From positions 58,389 through 122,388 of the forward strand of contig NZ_JBPCZH010000007.1 of NCBI RefSeq assembly GCF_051251085.1: a DNA stretch of 64,000 bases, in the 5' to 3' direction. The stretch is from Cernens ardua (GTDB lineage Bacteria; Pseudomonadota; Gammaproteobacteria; Pseudomonadales; Halomonadaceae). Numbering within the stretch: position 1 is the first letter of the stretch; each line of letters starts with the position of its first letter. Positions 46,357 through 54,747 of this stretch are shown in pieces. Under the pieces are notes generated by a model. The model was not told the DNA's origin, did not search any database, and worked only from the letters and a program-made list of their open reading frames with translations. Both the position numbers and the translations under genes were made by a program.

Positions 46357-46602
46357 ATGAACTTGATTTTGTGGCTCATTGTGGGCGGATTGGCAGGTTG
46401 GATTGCTGGATCGATCTTTCGCCGGACCCAGTTTGGTGTGGTTGGTAATACCGTGATCGGGCTGGTCGGTGGCGTAATTGGTGGCCCTGTTATTGGTATT
46501 TTTGGATTACACAATAACGGTGGATTTATAGGGTCCCTTGTCACCTCCATTATCGGTGCACTTTTGTTGTTATGGATTATCGCCAAAGTAAGAGAACGCT
46601 AA
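46357..46602 (+). CDS. GlsB/YeaQ/YmgE-family small membrane protein
   Basis: This 81-residue protein is almost entirely hydrophobic, with three membrane helices and the Gly-rich repeats of the transglycosylase-associated protein family: LIVGGLAGWIAGSIFRR, VIGLVGGVIGGPVIGIFG and a final helix ending IIAKVRER. Family members are stress-induced inner-membrane proteins without proven enzymatic activity. The ATG at 46357 is used because the conserved helix begins there; an upstream GTG-opened frame has no support. Confidence 0.85.
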   Translation: MNLILWLIVGGLAGWIAGSIFRRTQFGVVGNTVIGLVGGVIGGPVIGIFGLHNNGGFIGSLVTSIIGALLLLWIIAKVRER

Positions 46603-46643
46603 TACCACGGTTAGCCTCCTTTTATATCCAACGTGGCATCTGC

Positions 46644-46674
46644 TTGACCTTCCCAATTTGGCAAGGTTGACAAT
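46644..46674 (+). promoter_or_regulatory. CueR-type promoter/operator of copA
   Basis: The -35 element TTGACC (46644) and -10 element GACAAT (46669) are 19 bp apart, the lengthened spacer typical of MerR-family promoters. Between and overlapping them is the dyad ACCTTCC-CAATTTG-GCAAGGT (46647-46667), close to the E. coli copA CueR site. The cueR gene lies just downstream of copA. Confidence 0.85.
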
Positions 46675-46706
46675 AGCTTCACTTCTGAGCAGTGAGGTTC
46701 CTCATC

Positions 46707-49280
46707 ATGTCTGATCAAGAAAGCGTCGAGCGCCCTGAAAGGGCTAGCCGGCAACCATCCAAACGTTCCTCTTCTTCAAGTCATCCCCCTGTTCAGAGCG
46801 TGACCTTGGCCTTGGAGGGGATGAGCTGTGCTTCTTGTGTCAGACGTGTCGAAAAAGGATTGCTCAAGCTGGATCCTATTCAAGAGGCTCAAGCCAATTT
46901 CGCCAATGGTACCGTTCGTATTGTAACGACCGGCAAAGTGGATACTAAGTCCATCAAGTCAACTCTGGATCGGCTGGGTTATCCATTGGTTGAACATTCT
47001 GTGGATCTCAACGTTGAAGACATGACCTGTGCCTCCTGTGTTCGACGCGTGGAAAAAGCGTTGATGAAAGTCCCCGGAGTGATGGAGTGTCAGGTTAATC
47101 TAGTCAATGGAAAGGCCCATGTGATTAGTGCACAGGCGCAGGATAATACGGCAGCCATGATCAGTGCGTTGGAGCGGATGGGATATCCGGCGCAACTGGC
47201 CGATAAAAAGGGATCCGAGTCCCCTGATGCCCGGCAAAAATCGGCGCAACAAAAGCGTTTTCGTCAGTTGATGATTGCTATTTCATTGACTGTTCCACTG
47301 GTCATCATAGGCATGGGTATGGATTTCATGCCGTCACTCACCCACAAGGCCTCCATGACCTCAGGAATGGGTGGGCTGGCGTGGATCGAAATGGTGCTGA
47401 CCACATTGGTACTGTGGCTACCTGGGCGTAGCCTCCTGCTGACAGGTTTCAAGGCGTTACTCCATCGTGCGCCTGAAATGAATACATTGGTGGGATTGGG
47501 GGCCGGAACCGCCTGGCTCTACTCTTTGGTGGTTCTATGCTTTCCGTTTGTTTTTCCTGAAGAAAGTCGTCATCTCTATTTCGAACCTGCCGGCGTTGTT
47601 GTTACATTGATTCTGTTAGGACGTTTTCTGGAAGCGCGTGCCAAAGGCAAAAGTAATGATGCTATTCGAGCGCTGATGGGGATGCAGGTCAAACAGGCAA
47701 CTATACTGCGTGACGGACAGCCAGTCAGTATGGATGTTGATCACATTCATGTCGGAGATACGCTGATAGTGCGAACGGGCGAGCGTGTAGCCGTGGATGG
47801 TGAAGTTGTAGATGGACATGGGAGTGTTGATGAATCCATGCTGACGGGAGAGCCCGCAGCAGTGCCAAAGTCAGCGGGTGACCCAGTGTTTGCTGCCACC
47901 ATTAATCAATCCGGAAGTTTGACTTATCGTGCCACTCGAGTGGGTCAGGATACGACACTGGCGCACATCGTCCAAGTAGTGGAAGAGGCCCAATCCAGCA
48001 AGTTACCAATTCAATCATTGGTCGATAAAGTCAGTTCGGTTTTTGTGCCTGTCATTATGGCATTGGCTTTACTTACCTTTGTTGTCTGGTGGCTATGTGG
48101 TGCTCCCATCGCGCTATCCATCAGTGTTGCTGTCAGCGTTCTGGTGATTGCCTGCCCCTGTGCCATGGGGCTCGCCACACCGGTGTCATTAATGGTGGCG
48201 AGTGGTAGAGCGGCTCAACTGGGTATTCTTTTGAATCAGAGTGCGGCATTGCAAACCTTGCGCAATATCAAGGCGATTGCATTTGATAAAACGGGTACTT
48301 TGACACAGGGACAACCGTCAGTGACGGGTATCACTCGATTGAACGAATCTGTTTCTGATATGAGTGAAGCGGATATTGTTCGCCTGGCTGCAAGCCTGGA
48401 GTCTCGCTCAGAACATCCATTGGCTCGCGCGATCAATGCGTATGCCGAAAAAAGGTCACTTTCACTGCTGCCAGTGGAAAATGTCGATGTGTATACGGGG
48501 CAGGGTATCGTTGGCGAAGTGGCGGGTAGCCGAGTGGCGATTGGCAATGAACAGTTACTTAAGAAAGTAGTTGCCTCCTCTGGTTTACAGATTAATGGCG
48601 GTACTGAAAGTACTGCAGGGATTTTATCAAGTGAAAATCATTCGACCTCGGCAAGTGTATTCTATATGGCTATTGATGGAACGCCGGTGGCAATATGGAA
48701 AGTCGAGGATCCCTTGAAGAGCGAATCGGCAGCCGTTGTTCATTGGTTCCACCAAGAGGGGATACACGTAGCACTCTTGAGTGGTGACGAGCGAGCTACT
48801 GCCGATTCAGTAGCGGATTGTGCAGGTATCACTCAAGTCTTGGCACCGCTCATGCCTGAAGAAAAATTGACAGCCATTAAAACATTGCAGCAAACGTATG
48901 GGGCAGTGGCCTTTGTAGGAGATGGTATCAATGATGCACCCGCCCTTGCACAGTCCGACGTGGGCATAGCCATGGGGCAGGGGACGGATATCGCCATTGA
49001 AAGCGGTGATATTGTCCTGATGTCTGATTCGCTATGGGCCATTGCAGATGCCGTTCGCTTAAGTCGTGCCACCTTGCGTAATATCGAACAGAATCTAGGC
49101 TGGGCATTTGGCTATAATGTACTATTGATACCTCTTGCTGCCGGAGTGTTGTATCCCTCGTTTCATATTCTCCTATCGCCTATGTTGGCTGCTTTGGCGA
49201 TGGCATTTTCAAGCGTATTGGTCGTCACCAATGCGCTGAGATTGAGAAAATTCAGGCAGATGGATCGTTATTCCATGTGA
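46707..49280 (+). CDS. copA: Copper-exporting P1B-type ATPase
   Basis: CopA pumps Cu(I) from cytoplasm to periplasm. The 857-residue protein has two N-terminal heavy-metal domains (GMSCASCVRRVEKGL near residue 35; DMTCASCVRRVEKAL near 105), eight predicted membrane helices with the intramembrane copper motif ACPCAMGLATP, the phosphatase TGEP loop, the phosphorylation site DKTGTLTQG, the SEHPLA motif and the hinge VGDGINDAPALAQSDVG. The ATG at 46707 is preferred over a GTG 15 bases earlier, which serves as part of the ribosome binding site (GTGAGG). A CueR-type promoter lies immediately upstream. Confidence 0.96.
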   Translation: MSDQESVERPERASRQPSKRSSSSSHPPVQSVTLALEGMSCASCVRRVEKGLLKLDPIQEAQANFANGTVRIVTTGKVDTKSIKSTLDRLGYPLVEHSVDLNVEDMTCASCVRRVEKALMKVPGVMECQVNLVNGKAHVISAQAQDNTAAMISALERMGYPAQLADKKGSESPDARQKSAQQKRFRQLMIAISLTVPLVIIGMGMDFMPSLTHKASMTSGMGGLAWIEMVLTTLVLWLPGRSLLLTGFKALLHRAPEMNTLVGLGAGTAWLYSLVVLCFPFVFPEESRHLYFEPAGVVVTLILLGRFLEARAKGKSNDAIRALMGMQVKQATILRDGQPVSMDVDHIHVGDTLIVRTGERVAVDGEVVDGHGSVDESMLTGEPAAVPKSAGDPVFAATINQSGSLTYRATRVGQDTTLAHIVQVVEEAQSSKLPIQSLVDKVSSVFVPVIMALALLTFVVWWLCGAPIALSISVAVSVLVIACPCAMGLATPVSLMVASGRAAQLGILLNQSAALQTLRNIKAIAFDKTGTLTQGQPSVTGITRLNESVSDMSEADIVRLAASLESRSEHPLARAINAYAEKRSLSLLPVENVDVYTGQGIVGEVAGSRVAIGNEQLLKKVVASSGLQINGGTESTAGILSSENHSTSASVFYMAIDGTPVAIWKVEDPLKSESAAVVHWFHQEGIHVALLSGDERATADSVADCAGITQVLAPLMPEEKLTAIKTLQQTYGAVAFVGDGINDAPALAQSDVGIAMGQGTDIAIESGDIVLMSDSLWAIADAVRLSRATLRNIEQNLGWAFGYNVLLIPLAAGVLYPSFHILLSPMLAALAMAFSSVLVVTNALRLRKFRQMDRYSM

Positions 49281-49377
49281 CACTTCAACAACCTCGGGGT
49301 GTGTCGCAGGAATACTTGAAGACTAGTTCATGTATAGGGCTGCCCCGGACCAGGTTTTAGGCAAGAGGGTGTTTGTC

Positions 49378-49776
49378 ATGAATATTGGTGAGATTGCAGA
49401 ACAATCGGGTATTACTGCGAAAATGATTCGCTACTATGAATCAGTAGGACTGATACCACCAGCGCATAGAACAGCAGCCGGTTATCGGACTTATGGCCAG
49501 GAAGACCTCAAAGTCCTCTTGTTTATAAAAAGATTGAGAGCGCTGGATTTCTCGGTGAAACAGATGGATGCCATGTTGGCGTTGTGGCGTAATCCGTCAC
49601 GAAGTAGCGCGGACGTCAAAGCATTGGCGTTATCACACAGCGAGGCATTGGAAAAAAAAGCAGAGCAGCTGCTTTCAATGAGTAAAGCTTTGCTCAAATT
49701 GGCTGGTGAATGTCATGGCAACGAGCAACCGGAATGTGCCATTCTGAACGGCCTTACTGGCACCCCGGTTGTTTAA
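49378..49776 (+). CDS. cueR: MerR-family copper-responsive regulator CueR
   Basis: The 132-residue activator has a MerR-type N-terminal DNA-binding domain (MNIGEIAEQSGITAKMIRYYESVGLIPP and GYRTYGQEDL), a dimerisation helix, and a metal-binding loop ECHGNEQPEC with Cys-x7-Cys spacing, exactly that of CueR for Cu(I). The length matches the family. Two CueR-type dyads with 19-bp spacers lie before copA and copZ, making those genes its likely targets. It is downstream of copA on the same strand and convergent with copZ (4-bp gap). Confidence 0.92.
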   Translation: MNIGEIAEQSGITAKMIRYYESVGLIPPAHRTAAGYRTYGQEDLKVLLFIKRLRALDFSVKQMDAMLALWRNPSRSSADVKALALSHSEALEKKAEQLLSMSKALLKLAGECHGNEQPECAILNGLTGTPVV

Positions 49777-49780
49777 TGAA

Positions 49781-49984
49781 TTAATGAATGGCTTTGGCAT
49801 CATCGAAGCCAGCATCATCAATTGCTTCGAGTATTTCGCTTGATGTTGCCGTGGTTTCAACATTTACGCGTTTGGTCTTGAGGTCTATATCTACTTTGGC
49901 TTGCGCGTCGATATCCTGAATTGAGTTGGTGATCGCCTTCACACAGTGACCACAGCTCATGGAGGGCACTTCATAGGATTGCAT
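49781..49984 (-). CDS. copZ: Copper chaperone CopZ
   Basis: This is a single 67-residue heavy-metal-associated domain with the Cu(I)-binding motif SMSCGHC. It probably delivers copper to CopA or buffers it in the cytoplasm. The ATG at 49984 has AAGGAG 7 bases upstream; a longer frame starting at 50044 is rejected because it would run through the promoter/operator. It is convergent with cueR and has its own CueR-type promoter. Confidence 0.93.
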   Translation of the reverse strand: MQSYEVPSMSCGHCVKAITNSIQDIDAQAKVDIDLKTKRVNVETTATSSEILEAIDDAGFDDAKAIH

Positions 49985-50353
49985 TTGAATCTCCTTACTG
50001 ATATCAGATAATTTGTAGCCTGTATTTAGAATGCTCCTTGCCAAGGTGGCAAGGTCAAGCCTTGTCTATATAAATTCGTGAGCAGAAATCGTTAGACTAT
50101 CGTTTAACATGGAAGCACTAAATGTCACAAAATTGAGTACGAATTGCTAATTGATGCCGAAATCGCAACTTAATCGTAGATAAATATGTACAAATGATGG
50201 AAATTGTTTAATATCATTAATGTCTACTTTGTTGCTTGACAAAGTAGTTGTAATCTACCAGCTGTATTTACTTATCACGCGCGGTCAGTTATCCATCTTC
50301 ATCAAGGATGCTGGCAGATTTTGTACAAATAACAACGACGGAATGTAGCCCTC
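49985..50353. other. Divergent region between copZ and NlpC/P60 gene
   Basis: About 370 bp. The copZ operator occupies the left part (listed). Toward the right gene there is TTGACA at about 50237 with an overlapping inverted repeat GTAG-TTGTAAT-CTAC, a possible promoter for the NlpC/P60 gene. No further gene is seen. Confidence 0.5.
50028..50058 (-). promoter_or_regulatory. CueR-type promoter/operator of copZ
   Basis: On the minus strand TTGACC (50058-50053) is followed by the near-perfect dyad ACCTTGCC-ACCTT-GGCAAGG and a weak -10 (CATTCT) about 19 bp from the -35. It shares the layout and half-site ACCTT(C/G)C with the copA promoter, so both copper genes appear to belong to one regulon. 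Confidence 0.82.
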
Positions 50354-51130
50354 ATGCGTCAATTGACAGGTCGTTGTTGTCTGGCTCTCCTTCTCGCCGG
50401 GTTTGCCACACAACAAGCAAATGCACATGAAGCCGTATCTACCCGCCATCACGTTTACCATCATCCAGCTTCATCGCGGGCGGTCGCTTCACATAGAGCA
50501 CATCACCCAGTAATCCATCACTCTAGATCGCATACAGTACGTCATGCGTATGCATCACGTTCCCGCATTCATCACGTCGTACATCGCAAAGCCCCGATTC
50601 ATGAACGCAGAGTCGCATACCATGCCCGTTCATTACCTCATGCACAACGCTTGGCGACTTATCATGTAACACCTACGCATTACAATAATATCCGGCAGGT
50701 GAGTCCCTCACTGGTGAGAGCTGCGCTGTTAAAACAGTATGCTGCCTGGGCCGGTACCCGTTATCTCTATGGTGGAACCACGCATCGTGGTATTGATTGT
50801 TCAGCCTTGATGCAACATGTTTTCCGTACCAGCTTCGATTATGAACTTCCCAGAACGACGTTAGGTCAGGTCATTCAGGGGGCTCGTGTGCCCAAGGCTG
50901 ATCTTCGTCCAGGAGATCTTGTCTTTTTCCGCCCTCATCGGGGAGATAGACACGTGGGAGTTTACGTAGGTAATGGTTATTTCATGCATGCGTCTACGTC
51001 TCAAGGGGTTAAGTTGTCCCGTTTGAGCAATCCCTACTGGGAAGAGCACTACTGGACAGCACGTCGTACCATGGATAATTCAGAACTGGCGGCGCGTCTC
51101 GAACCATCTCGCATTTCTGATTCCATCTGA
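50354..51130 (+). CDS. NlpC/P60 peptidase with His-rich N-terminal region
   Basis: The 258-residue protein has a signal peptide (residues 1-24), a region of about 90 residues (25-115) very rich in His, Arg and Ser, and a C-terminal NlpC/P60 domain. The catalytic Cys is in HRGIDCSALMQHVF near residue 147, the His in GDRHVGVYVGNGYFMHAS, and the domain has the usual PRTTLGQVIQGARV and LRPGDLVFF blocks. NlpC/P60 enzymes such as MepS cut peptidoglycan cross-links in the periplasm. The His-rich region could bind metal ions and is unusual for the family. The gene is divergent from copZ. A copper connection is only suggested by position. Confidence 0.82.
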   Translation: MRQLTGRCCLALLLAGFATQQANAHEAVSTRHHVYHHPASSRAVASHRAHHPVIHHSRSHTVRHAYASRSRIHHVVHRKAPIHERRVAYHARSLPHAQRLATYHVTPTHYNNIRQVSPSLVRAALLKQYAAWAGTRYLYGGTTHRGIDCSALMQHVFRTSFDYELPRTTLGQVIQGARVPKADLRPGDLVFFRPHRGDRHVGVYVGNGYFMHASTSQGVKLSRLSNPYWEEHYWTARRTMDNSELAARLEPSRISDSI

Positions 51131-51189
51131 TTTTATTATAAAGGCCTTTCGTGTTTTGGAAGGCCCACATGCAAGTCTACAGAACTACA

Positions 51190-51228
51190 CCCCGAATGTT
51201 GGATATCTTCCAGCCTTCGGGTTTTTTT
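51190..51228 (+). terminator. Intrinsic terminator after NlpC/P60 gene
   Basis: CCCGAA and TTCGGG, with an inner TGGA/TCCA pairing, form a hairpin followed by TTTTTTT, 60 bp after the stop codon. Confidence 0.8.
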
Positions 51229-51276
51229 GTAGAGATGACCCTATGTACGTTTTTTTCGGTTGGAATATATGTACAT

Positions 51277-51320
51277 AAAAAAACAGGAAACGAGGCTTTT
51301 GCTCCTCTGTTTCCTGCTTT
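51277..51320. terminator. Bidirectional intrinsic terminator
   Basis: CAGGAAACGAGG and CCTCTGTTTCCTG pair over about 11-12 bp (51284-51316). A run of seven A residues precedes the stem and T-rich sequence follows it, so it can serve slyD on the minus strand and back up the plus-strand terminator. Confidence 0.78.
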
Positions 51321-51437
51321 ATTCTTTTCCACTTATTCTGTAAGAGTTTGAGATTCTTACAGAGCGGTGTTGATTAATCACCTTGCATTGCAATATGCGA
51401 AATAATCGTTGACCGCTACGCTCCTCAGAGCTCGTGC

Positions 51438-51920
51438 TTAGTGCTCGTGACCTTCTGGGCCATGTACATGACCATGTTCCAGCTCTTCTTCGCTGGCGTC
51501 ACGAACAGAGTCGATAGCGACGTCGAAGTTCAAGGGCTGACCCGCGAGAGGGTGGTTGCCATCGACTGTGACAGTGTCGCCTTCAACTTTAGTAACGGTG
51601 ACGAGGAGGGGGCCGCCTTCCGTCTGTGCCTGGAACTGCATACCGGGCTCAACGTTTTCAACGCCTTGGAAGGATGAACGTGGAACTTCCTGCACCAATT
51701 GAGGCTGTACTTCTCCATAACCTTCTGCAGGTTCAACACGAACCTTTACTTTGTCACCCGCTTTGTGACCTTCGAGCTGGCGCTCCAGACCCGGGATGAT
51801 GTTACCTTTACCCTGCAGGTAGGAAAGTGGCTCCCGGCCTTCAGAGCTATCAAGAACTTCGCCCTGATCGTTGGTTAAAGTGTAATGAAACGCTACAACA
51901 GAATTGGGTGCGATCTGCAT
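51438..51920 (-). CDS. slyD: FKBP-type peptidyl-prolyl isomerase SlyD
   Basis: The 160-residue cytoplasmic protein has a split FKBP domain (VVAFHYTLTNDQGEVLDSS; PLSYLQGKGNIIPGLERQLEGH) with the insert-in-flap chaperone domain between (about residues 66-120). The C terminus ends in a His-rich metal-binding tail (HGHVHGPEGHEH), shorter than in E. coli SlyD (196 residues). SlyD isomerises proline bonds, acts as a chaperone and delivers nickel to hydrogenase maturation. A heat-shock-like promoter candidate lies upstream. Confidence 0.93.
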   Translation of the reverse strand: MQIAPNSVVAFHYTLTNDQGEVLDSSEGREPLSYLQGKGNIIPGLERQLEGHKAGDKVKVRVEPAEGYGEVQPQLVQEVPRSSFQGVENVEPGMQFQAQTEGGPLLVTVTKVEGDTVTVDGNHPLAGQPLNFDVAIDSVRDASEEELEHGHVHGPEGHEH

Positions 51921-52010
51921 AATAAAAAACCTTTTTGGCTGTGTGTTTATTCATCAAGCCGACGGATCGCCAACCAGATGAGCGTTACGCAATTCCGCGC
52001 ATCTGATGTA

Positions 52011-52041
52011 TTAGGTGGGCACGACCGAAATACTTTTCAAG
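52011..52041 (-). promoter_or_regulatory. Candidate heat-shock (sigma-32-like) promoter of slyD
   Basis: On the minus strand CTTGAAA (52041-52035) and CCCACCTAA (52019-52011) are 15 bp apart, similar to the sigma-32 pattern CTTGAAA-N(13-15)-CCCCATNT. The -10 match is partial. A sigma-70 reading with TTGAAA as -35 is also possible. Confidence 0.35.
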
Positions 52042-52180
52042 GGCTAAAAACAACTTTTCTGACTTTTTTGTGTTTGGGGTAGGGTCCAAAGCGATAATTC
52101 CGCTTTCTTCACGTATCCGTTAGGATAATGATCAAGCAAGGAATTACCATGCACGATGCAGATTCAAAGAGGAAGCAGAA

Positions 52181-52816
52181 ATGGAGTTTCGTACGACGGC
52201 GGTCACACCCTTCGTCCAGAATTGTACATTGTTGATTTGCCCGGAGACAAAAGAGGCCGCTTTGGTAGACCCCGGCGGCGACATCGACAAAATCAGAGCC
52301 ATGATCAATGCTGCCGATGTGACAGTTAAAGCCATTCTTCTGACGCATGGGCATGTTGATCATGTTGCCGCTGTCGCGGATTTGAAAGAGGAATTGAATG
52401 TACCTGTTATTGGCCCGCACAAGGACGATCATTACCTGATACAGAATGTGAGTGAATACGCTGCCAATTTTGGCTTTCCTCCAGCACGACCTTTTGTACC
52501 TGATCGTTGGTTGAACCATGGCGAACACATCGAGTTTGGCGAGCAAATACTGGATGTCTACCATTGTCCCGGACATTCACCTGGACATGTGATCTTTGTT
52601 GATCAGAAGGGTAAATTGATTGTAATGGGTGACGTTCTTTTCAGAGGATCTATAGGTCGGACAGATCTGCCCAATGGCAGTATGGAAGCATTGCTTAACA
52701 GTATTAAAGAACATGTATTACCTTTGGGGGATGATATGCAATTTATCCCTGGGCATGGGCGTTTTTCAACAGTCGGTGAAGAGCGAAAAAACAATCCATT
52801 CCTTCAGCACTTTTAG
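52181..52816 (+). CDS. gloC: Metallo-beta-lactamase-fold hydrolase, GloC/YcbL-like glyoxalase II
   Basis: The 211-residue protein has the glyoxalase II-type zinc motif LTHGHVDHVAAV (HxHxDH) near residue 56, CPGHSPGHVIF, the bridging Asp in VMGDVLFRGSIGRTDLP and IPGHGRFSTVGEERKNNPF. It matches E. coli YcbL/GloC almost end to end, including VTPFVQNCTLL and DRWLNHGE. These enzymes hydrolyse S-D-lactoylglutathione in methylglyoxal detoxification. It appears to be a single-gene unit. Confidence 0.9.
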   Translation: MEFRTTAVTPFVQNCTLLICPETKEAALVDPGGDIDKIRAMINAADVTVKAILLTHGHVDHVAAVADLKEELNVPVIGPHKDDHYLIQNVSEYAANFGFPPARPFVPDRWLNHGEHIEFGEQILDVYHCPGHSPGHVIFVDQKGKLIVMGDVLFRGSIGRTDLPNGSMEALLNSIKEHVLPLGDDMQFIPGHGRFSTVGEERKNNPFLQHF

Positions 52817-52931
52817 TATTTGCGAGAGCTGGCAATGGGGTTAGTACGCATTGCCTTGCAAACAGTGGTAATATTTCTAAAAAAGTAACTATATTCACTC
52901 AATCAAAACTGTTTTGAGGAGAGAGATTCCA

Positions 52932-53222
52932 ATGTCATCGCTAGTGTGGATTGTTGTTTTTCTGGTTGTCGCCATTGGTGGCTATGTTATGTGGGATGGC
53001 TTTTTCGGCAATCTCATTAAAAGTTATGTTCCCGAACCGCTTAAACCTGAGGAAGCCAGTGAAAAAAGTGATCGTATTATCTGGCCAGTCGTCACGGGTA
53101 TCTTGATCGCGACTTTGATCGTTCATCCTCTCTCCATGATTATTACGCTCGTACTGATGGCAATCATTGCATTTGTTGCCCTGAAAGTGGTGCGCTTTGC
53201 GCTCAGTAAAATTCATTCCTGA
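52932..53222 (+). CDS. Small inner-membrane protein of unknown function
   Basis: The 96-residue protein has three predicted membrane segments (residues 3-25, about 52-68 and 70-88) and a short charged loop (EPLKPEEASEKSDR) between the first two. AGGAG lies upstream at good spacing from the ATG at 52932, and a strong bidirectional terminator lies downstream, so it is probably a real expressed gene. I do not recognise a family. Confidence 0.65.
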   Translation: MSSLVWIVVFLVVAIGGYVMWDGFFGNLIKSYVPEPLKPEEASEKSDRIIWPVVTGILIATLIVHPLSMIITLVLMAIIAFVALKVVRFALSKIHS

Positions 53223-53337
53223 GCCTGCTTTTGAGTTGGAAAAGCGTTCATTGGGGGCTCATTGGGGATTAGTGTTCATTGAGCATCAGGATGTTGGTTG
53301 GAAAATAGTTCAAGCATGAAAAATTGCACTGAATAAT

Positions 53338-53378
53338 AAAAAGGCGCCGCTGACTCATCAAATCAGCGGCGCCTTTTT
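53338..53378. terminator. Strong bidirectional intrinsic terminator
   Basis: AAAAAGGCGCCGCTGA and TCAGCGGCGCCTTTTT are perfect inverse copies (16 bp) around a 9-base loop, with A- and T-runs on the two sides. It separates the small membrane protein gene (plus) from galU (minus). Confidence 0.93.
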
Positions 53379-53428
53379 ATTTGATCATGCCCCCATATAT
53401 TGGTTTTTCAGATACTGATATGGGAATC

Positions 53429-54316
53429 TCAAGCATCCGCATATTTTTTAAGAAGCGCTGTAAAATCCTTACCCAACGTGGGATGACGTTTACCATAAGA
53501 GAGAGTCGCTTCGAGATAACCTAGCGCAAAACCACAATCATAGGTGTCACCTGTCATGCGATAGGCATCCACATGGCCGTCCTTGCGAAGTTCGTCAATG
53601 GCATCCGTTAGCTGAATTTCACCACCTGCGCCGGGTTTAGTATCGGCCAGAAGCGGGAAAATATTGCCTGGCAGCAAATAGCGGCCGATAACGGCGAGAG
53701 TAGAGGGCTCAGTACCGGTTTTTGGTTTTTCGACCATTCCTTTGATTTTGGCATGCTGGCCGGGTTCTGGATCATTACCCTGGATATCGACAATCCCGTA
53801 TTTGTAGGCTACTTCCGGCGCTACGTTTTCAACCATGATCTGGGCATCGCCTGATTCGTCATAAGCTTCGATCATGCGTGCCAAATCGTTCGGTGTTTTA
53901 CCCTTTGCATCTACCAATACGTCAGGCAGCATAACCACAAAGGGTTCATTGTCACCGATAACCGGGCGTGCACAGAGAATGGCATGTCCCAATCCCAAGG
54001 CTTCTTCCTGACGCACTGAAACGATGGTGACATCATCCGGGATGATGTTTTTCAATTGCTCCAGAAGGTCAAGTTTTCCTTTTTCCTTGAGCTGATGCTC
54101 AAGCTCGAAATGTTTATCAAAATGATTCTCTATCGCCGCCTTGGCAGAGTGCGTGACAAGTACGATTTCCTTGATACCTGCAGCTACCGCTTCTTCAACA
54201 ACATATTGAATAACCGGCTTGTCAACAATCGTAATCATTTCCTTGGGGATAGCCTTGGAAGCGGGCAAACAACGTGTCCCGAATCCTGCTACCGGGAGGA
54301 CAGCTTTACGAATCAT
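53429..54316 (-). CDS. galU: UTP-glucose-1-phosphate uridylyltransferase
   Basis: GalU makes UDP-glucose for lipopolysaccharide, capsule and osmoprotectant glycans. The 295-residue protein starts with the nucleotidyltransferase motif VLPVAGFGTRCLPASKAIPKEM and continues with the family blocks DKPVIQYVVEEAVAAGI, VRQEEALGLGHAILCARPVIGDNEPFVVMLPDVLVD, GMVEKPK and GGEIQLTDAIDEL. Length and motifs are standard. It is a single gene ending at a bidirectional terminator. Confidence 0.96.
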   Translation of the reverse strand: MIRKAVLPVAGFGTRCLPASKAIPKEMITIVDKPVIQYVVEEAVAAGIKEIVLVTHSAKAAIENHFDKHFELEHQLKEKGKLDLLEQLKNIIPDDVTIVSVRQEEALGLGHAILCARPVIGDNEPFVVMLPDVLVDAKGKTPNDLARMIEAYDESGDAQIMVENVAPEVAYKYGIVDIQGNDPEPGQHAKIKGMVEKPKTGTEPSTLAVIGRYLLPGNIFPLLADTKPGAGGEIQLTDAIDELRKDGHVDAYRMTGDTYDCGFALGYLEATLSYGKRHPTLGKDFTALLKKYADA

Positions 54317-54421
54317 TTATAATCTCTCATTTGATGTTTGGATGCGCAGGTTGGAGAAACTTAACAAGCAAGTAATACGTACTCATCGCTTCAACCTATC
54401 CTGTTATGATAAGAGGAACAT

Positions 54422-54670
54422 GTGGTCAGGGCAATTTTGTTCGGTTGTGTTCCAGTGATAATTTTTTGCCTTTTGTATTTTATGACACTGTTTCTATTAT
54501 CCGAAGACGAATACGTATATGCCGTAAACGAAATGTTACGTGAAAGAGGGGGGACTTTTTCCAAGTTTGGCGTTTTGTGGTTCGAAGTCCCAATTTCAGC
54601 AGCAAGAAAAAATTTCTCCATGCCATATATGCGGGTGTTAACAAACAGTGAATGGAGAATAGTCAATTGA
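54422..54670 (+). CDS. Possible small membrane protein
   Basis: An 82-codon frame with a GTG start preceded by AAGAGGA at 5-6 bases. The product has one strongly hydrophobic N-terminal helix (FGCVPVIIFCLLYFMTLFLL), a short acidic stretch and a C-terminal region of mixed character. It is divergent from galU. No similarity is recognised; this could be a real small gene or a chance frame. Confidence 0.35.
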   Translation: MVRAILFGCVPVIIFCLLYFMTLFLLSEDEYVYAVNEMLRERGGTFSKFGVLWFEVPISAARKNFSMPYMRVLTNSEWRIVN

Positions 54671-54747
54671 AAACCGATGTTACAGGCAACCAATCCGTCT
54701 TGTTGTGCAAGATTCAAAGCTGGGTTGATTGCCTGTTGTCGCCCGGT

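Larger units (their letters stand above)
51131..51437. other. Convergent terminator region
   Basis: The 307-bp gap between the NlpC/P60 gene and slyD contains two terminators (listed) and a weaker GGCCTT/AAGGCC hairpin at about 51144-51167. No gene. Confidence 0.6.

Noticed and set aside
49985..50044. Longer CopZ start
   Set aside because: The extra 20 codons run through the CueR-type promoter, and the downstream ATG has a strong ribosome binding site.
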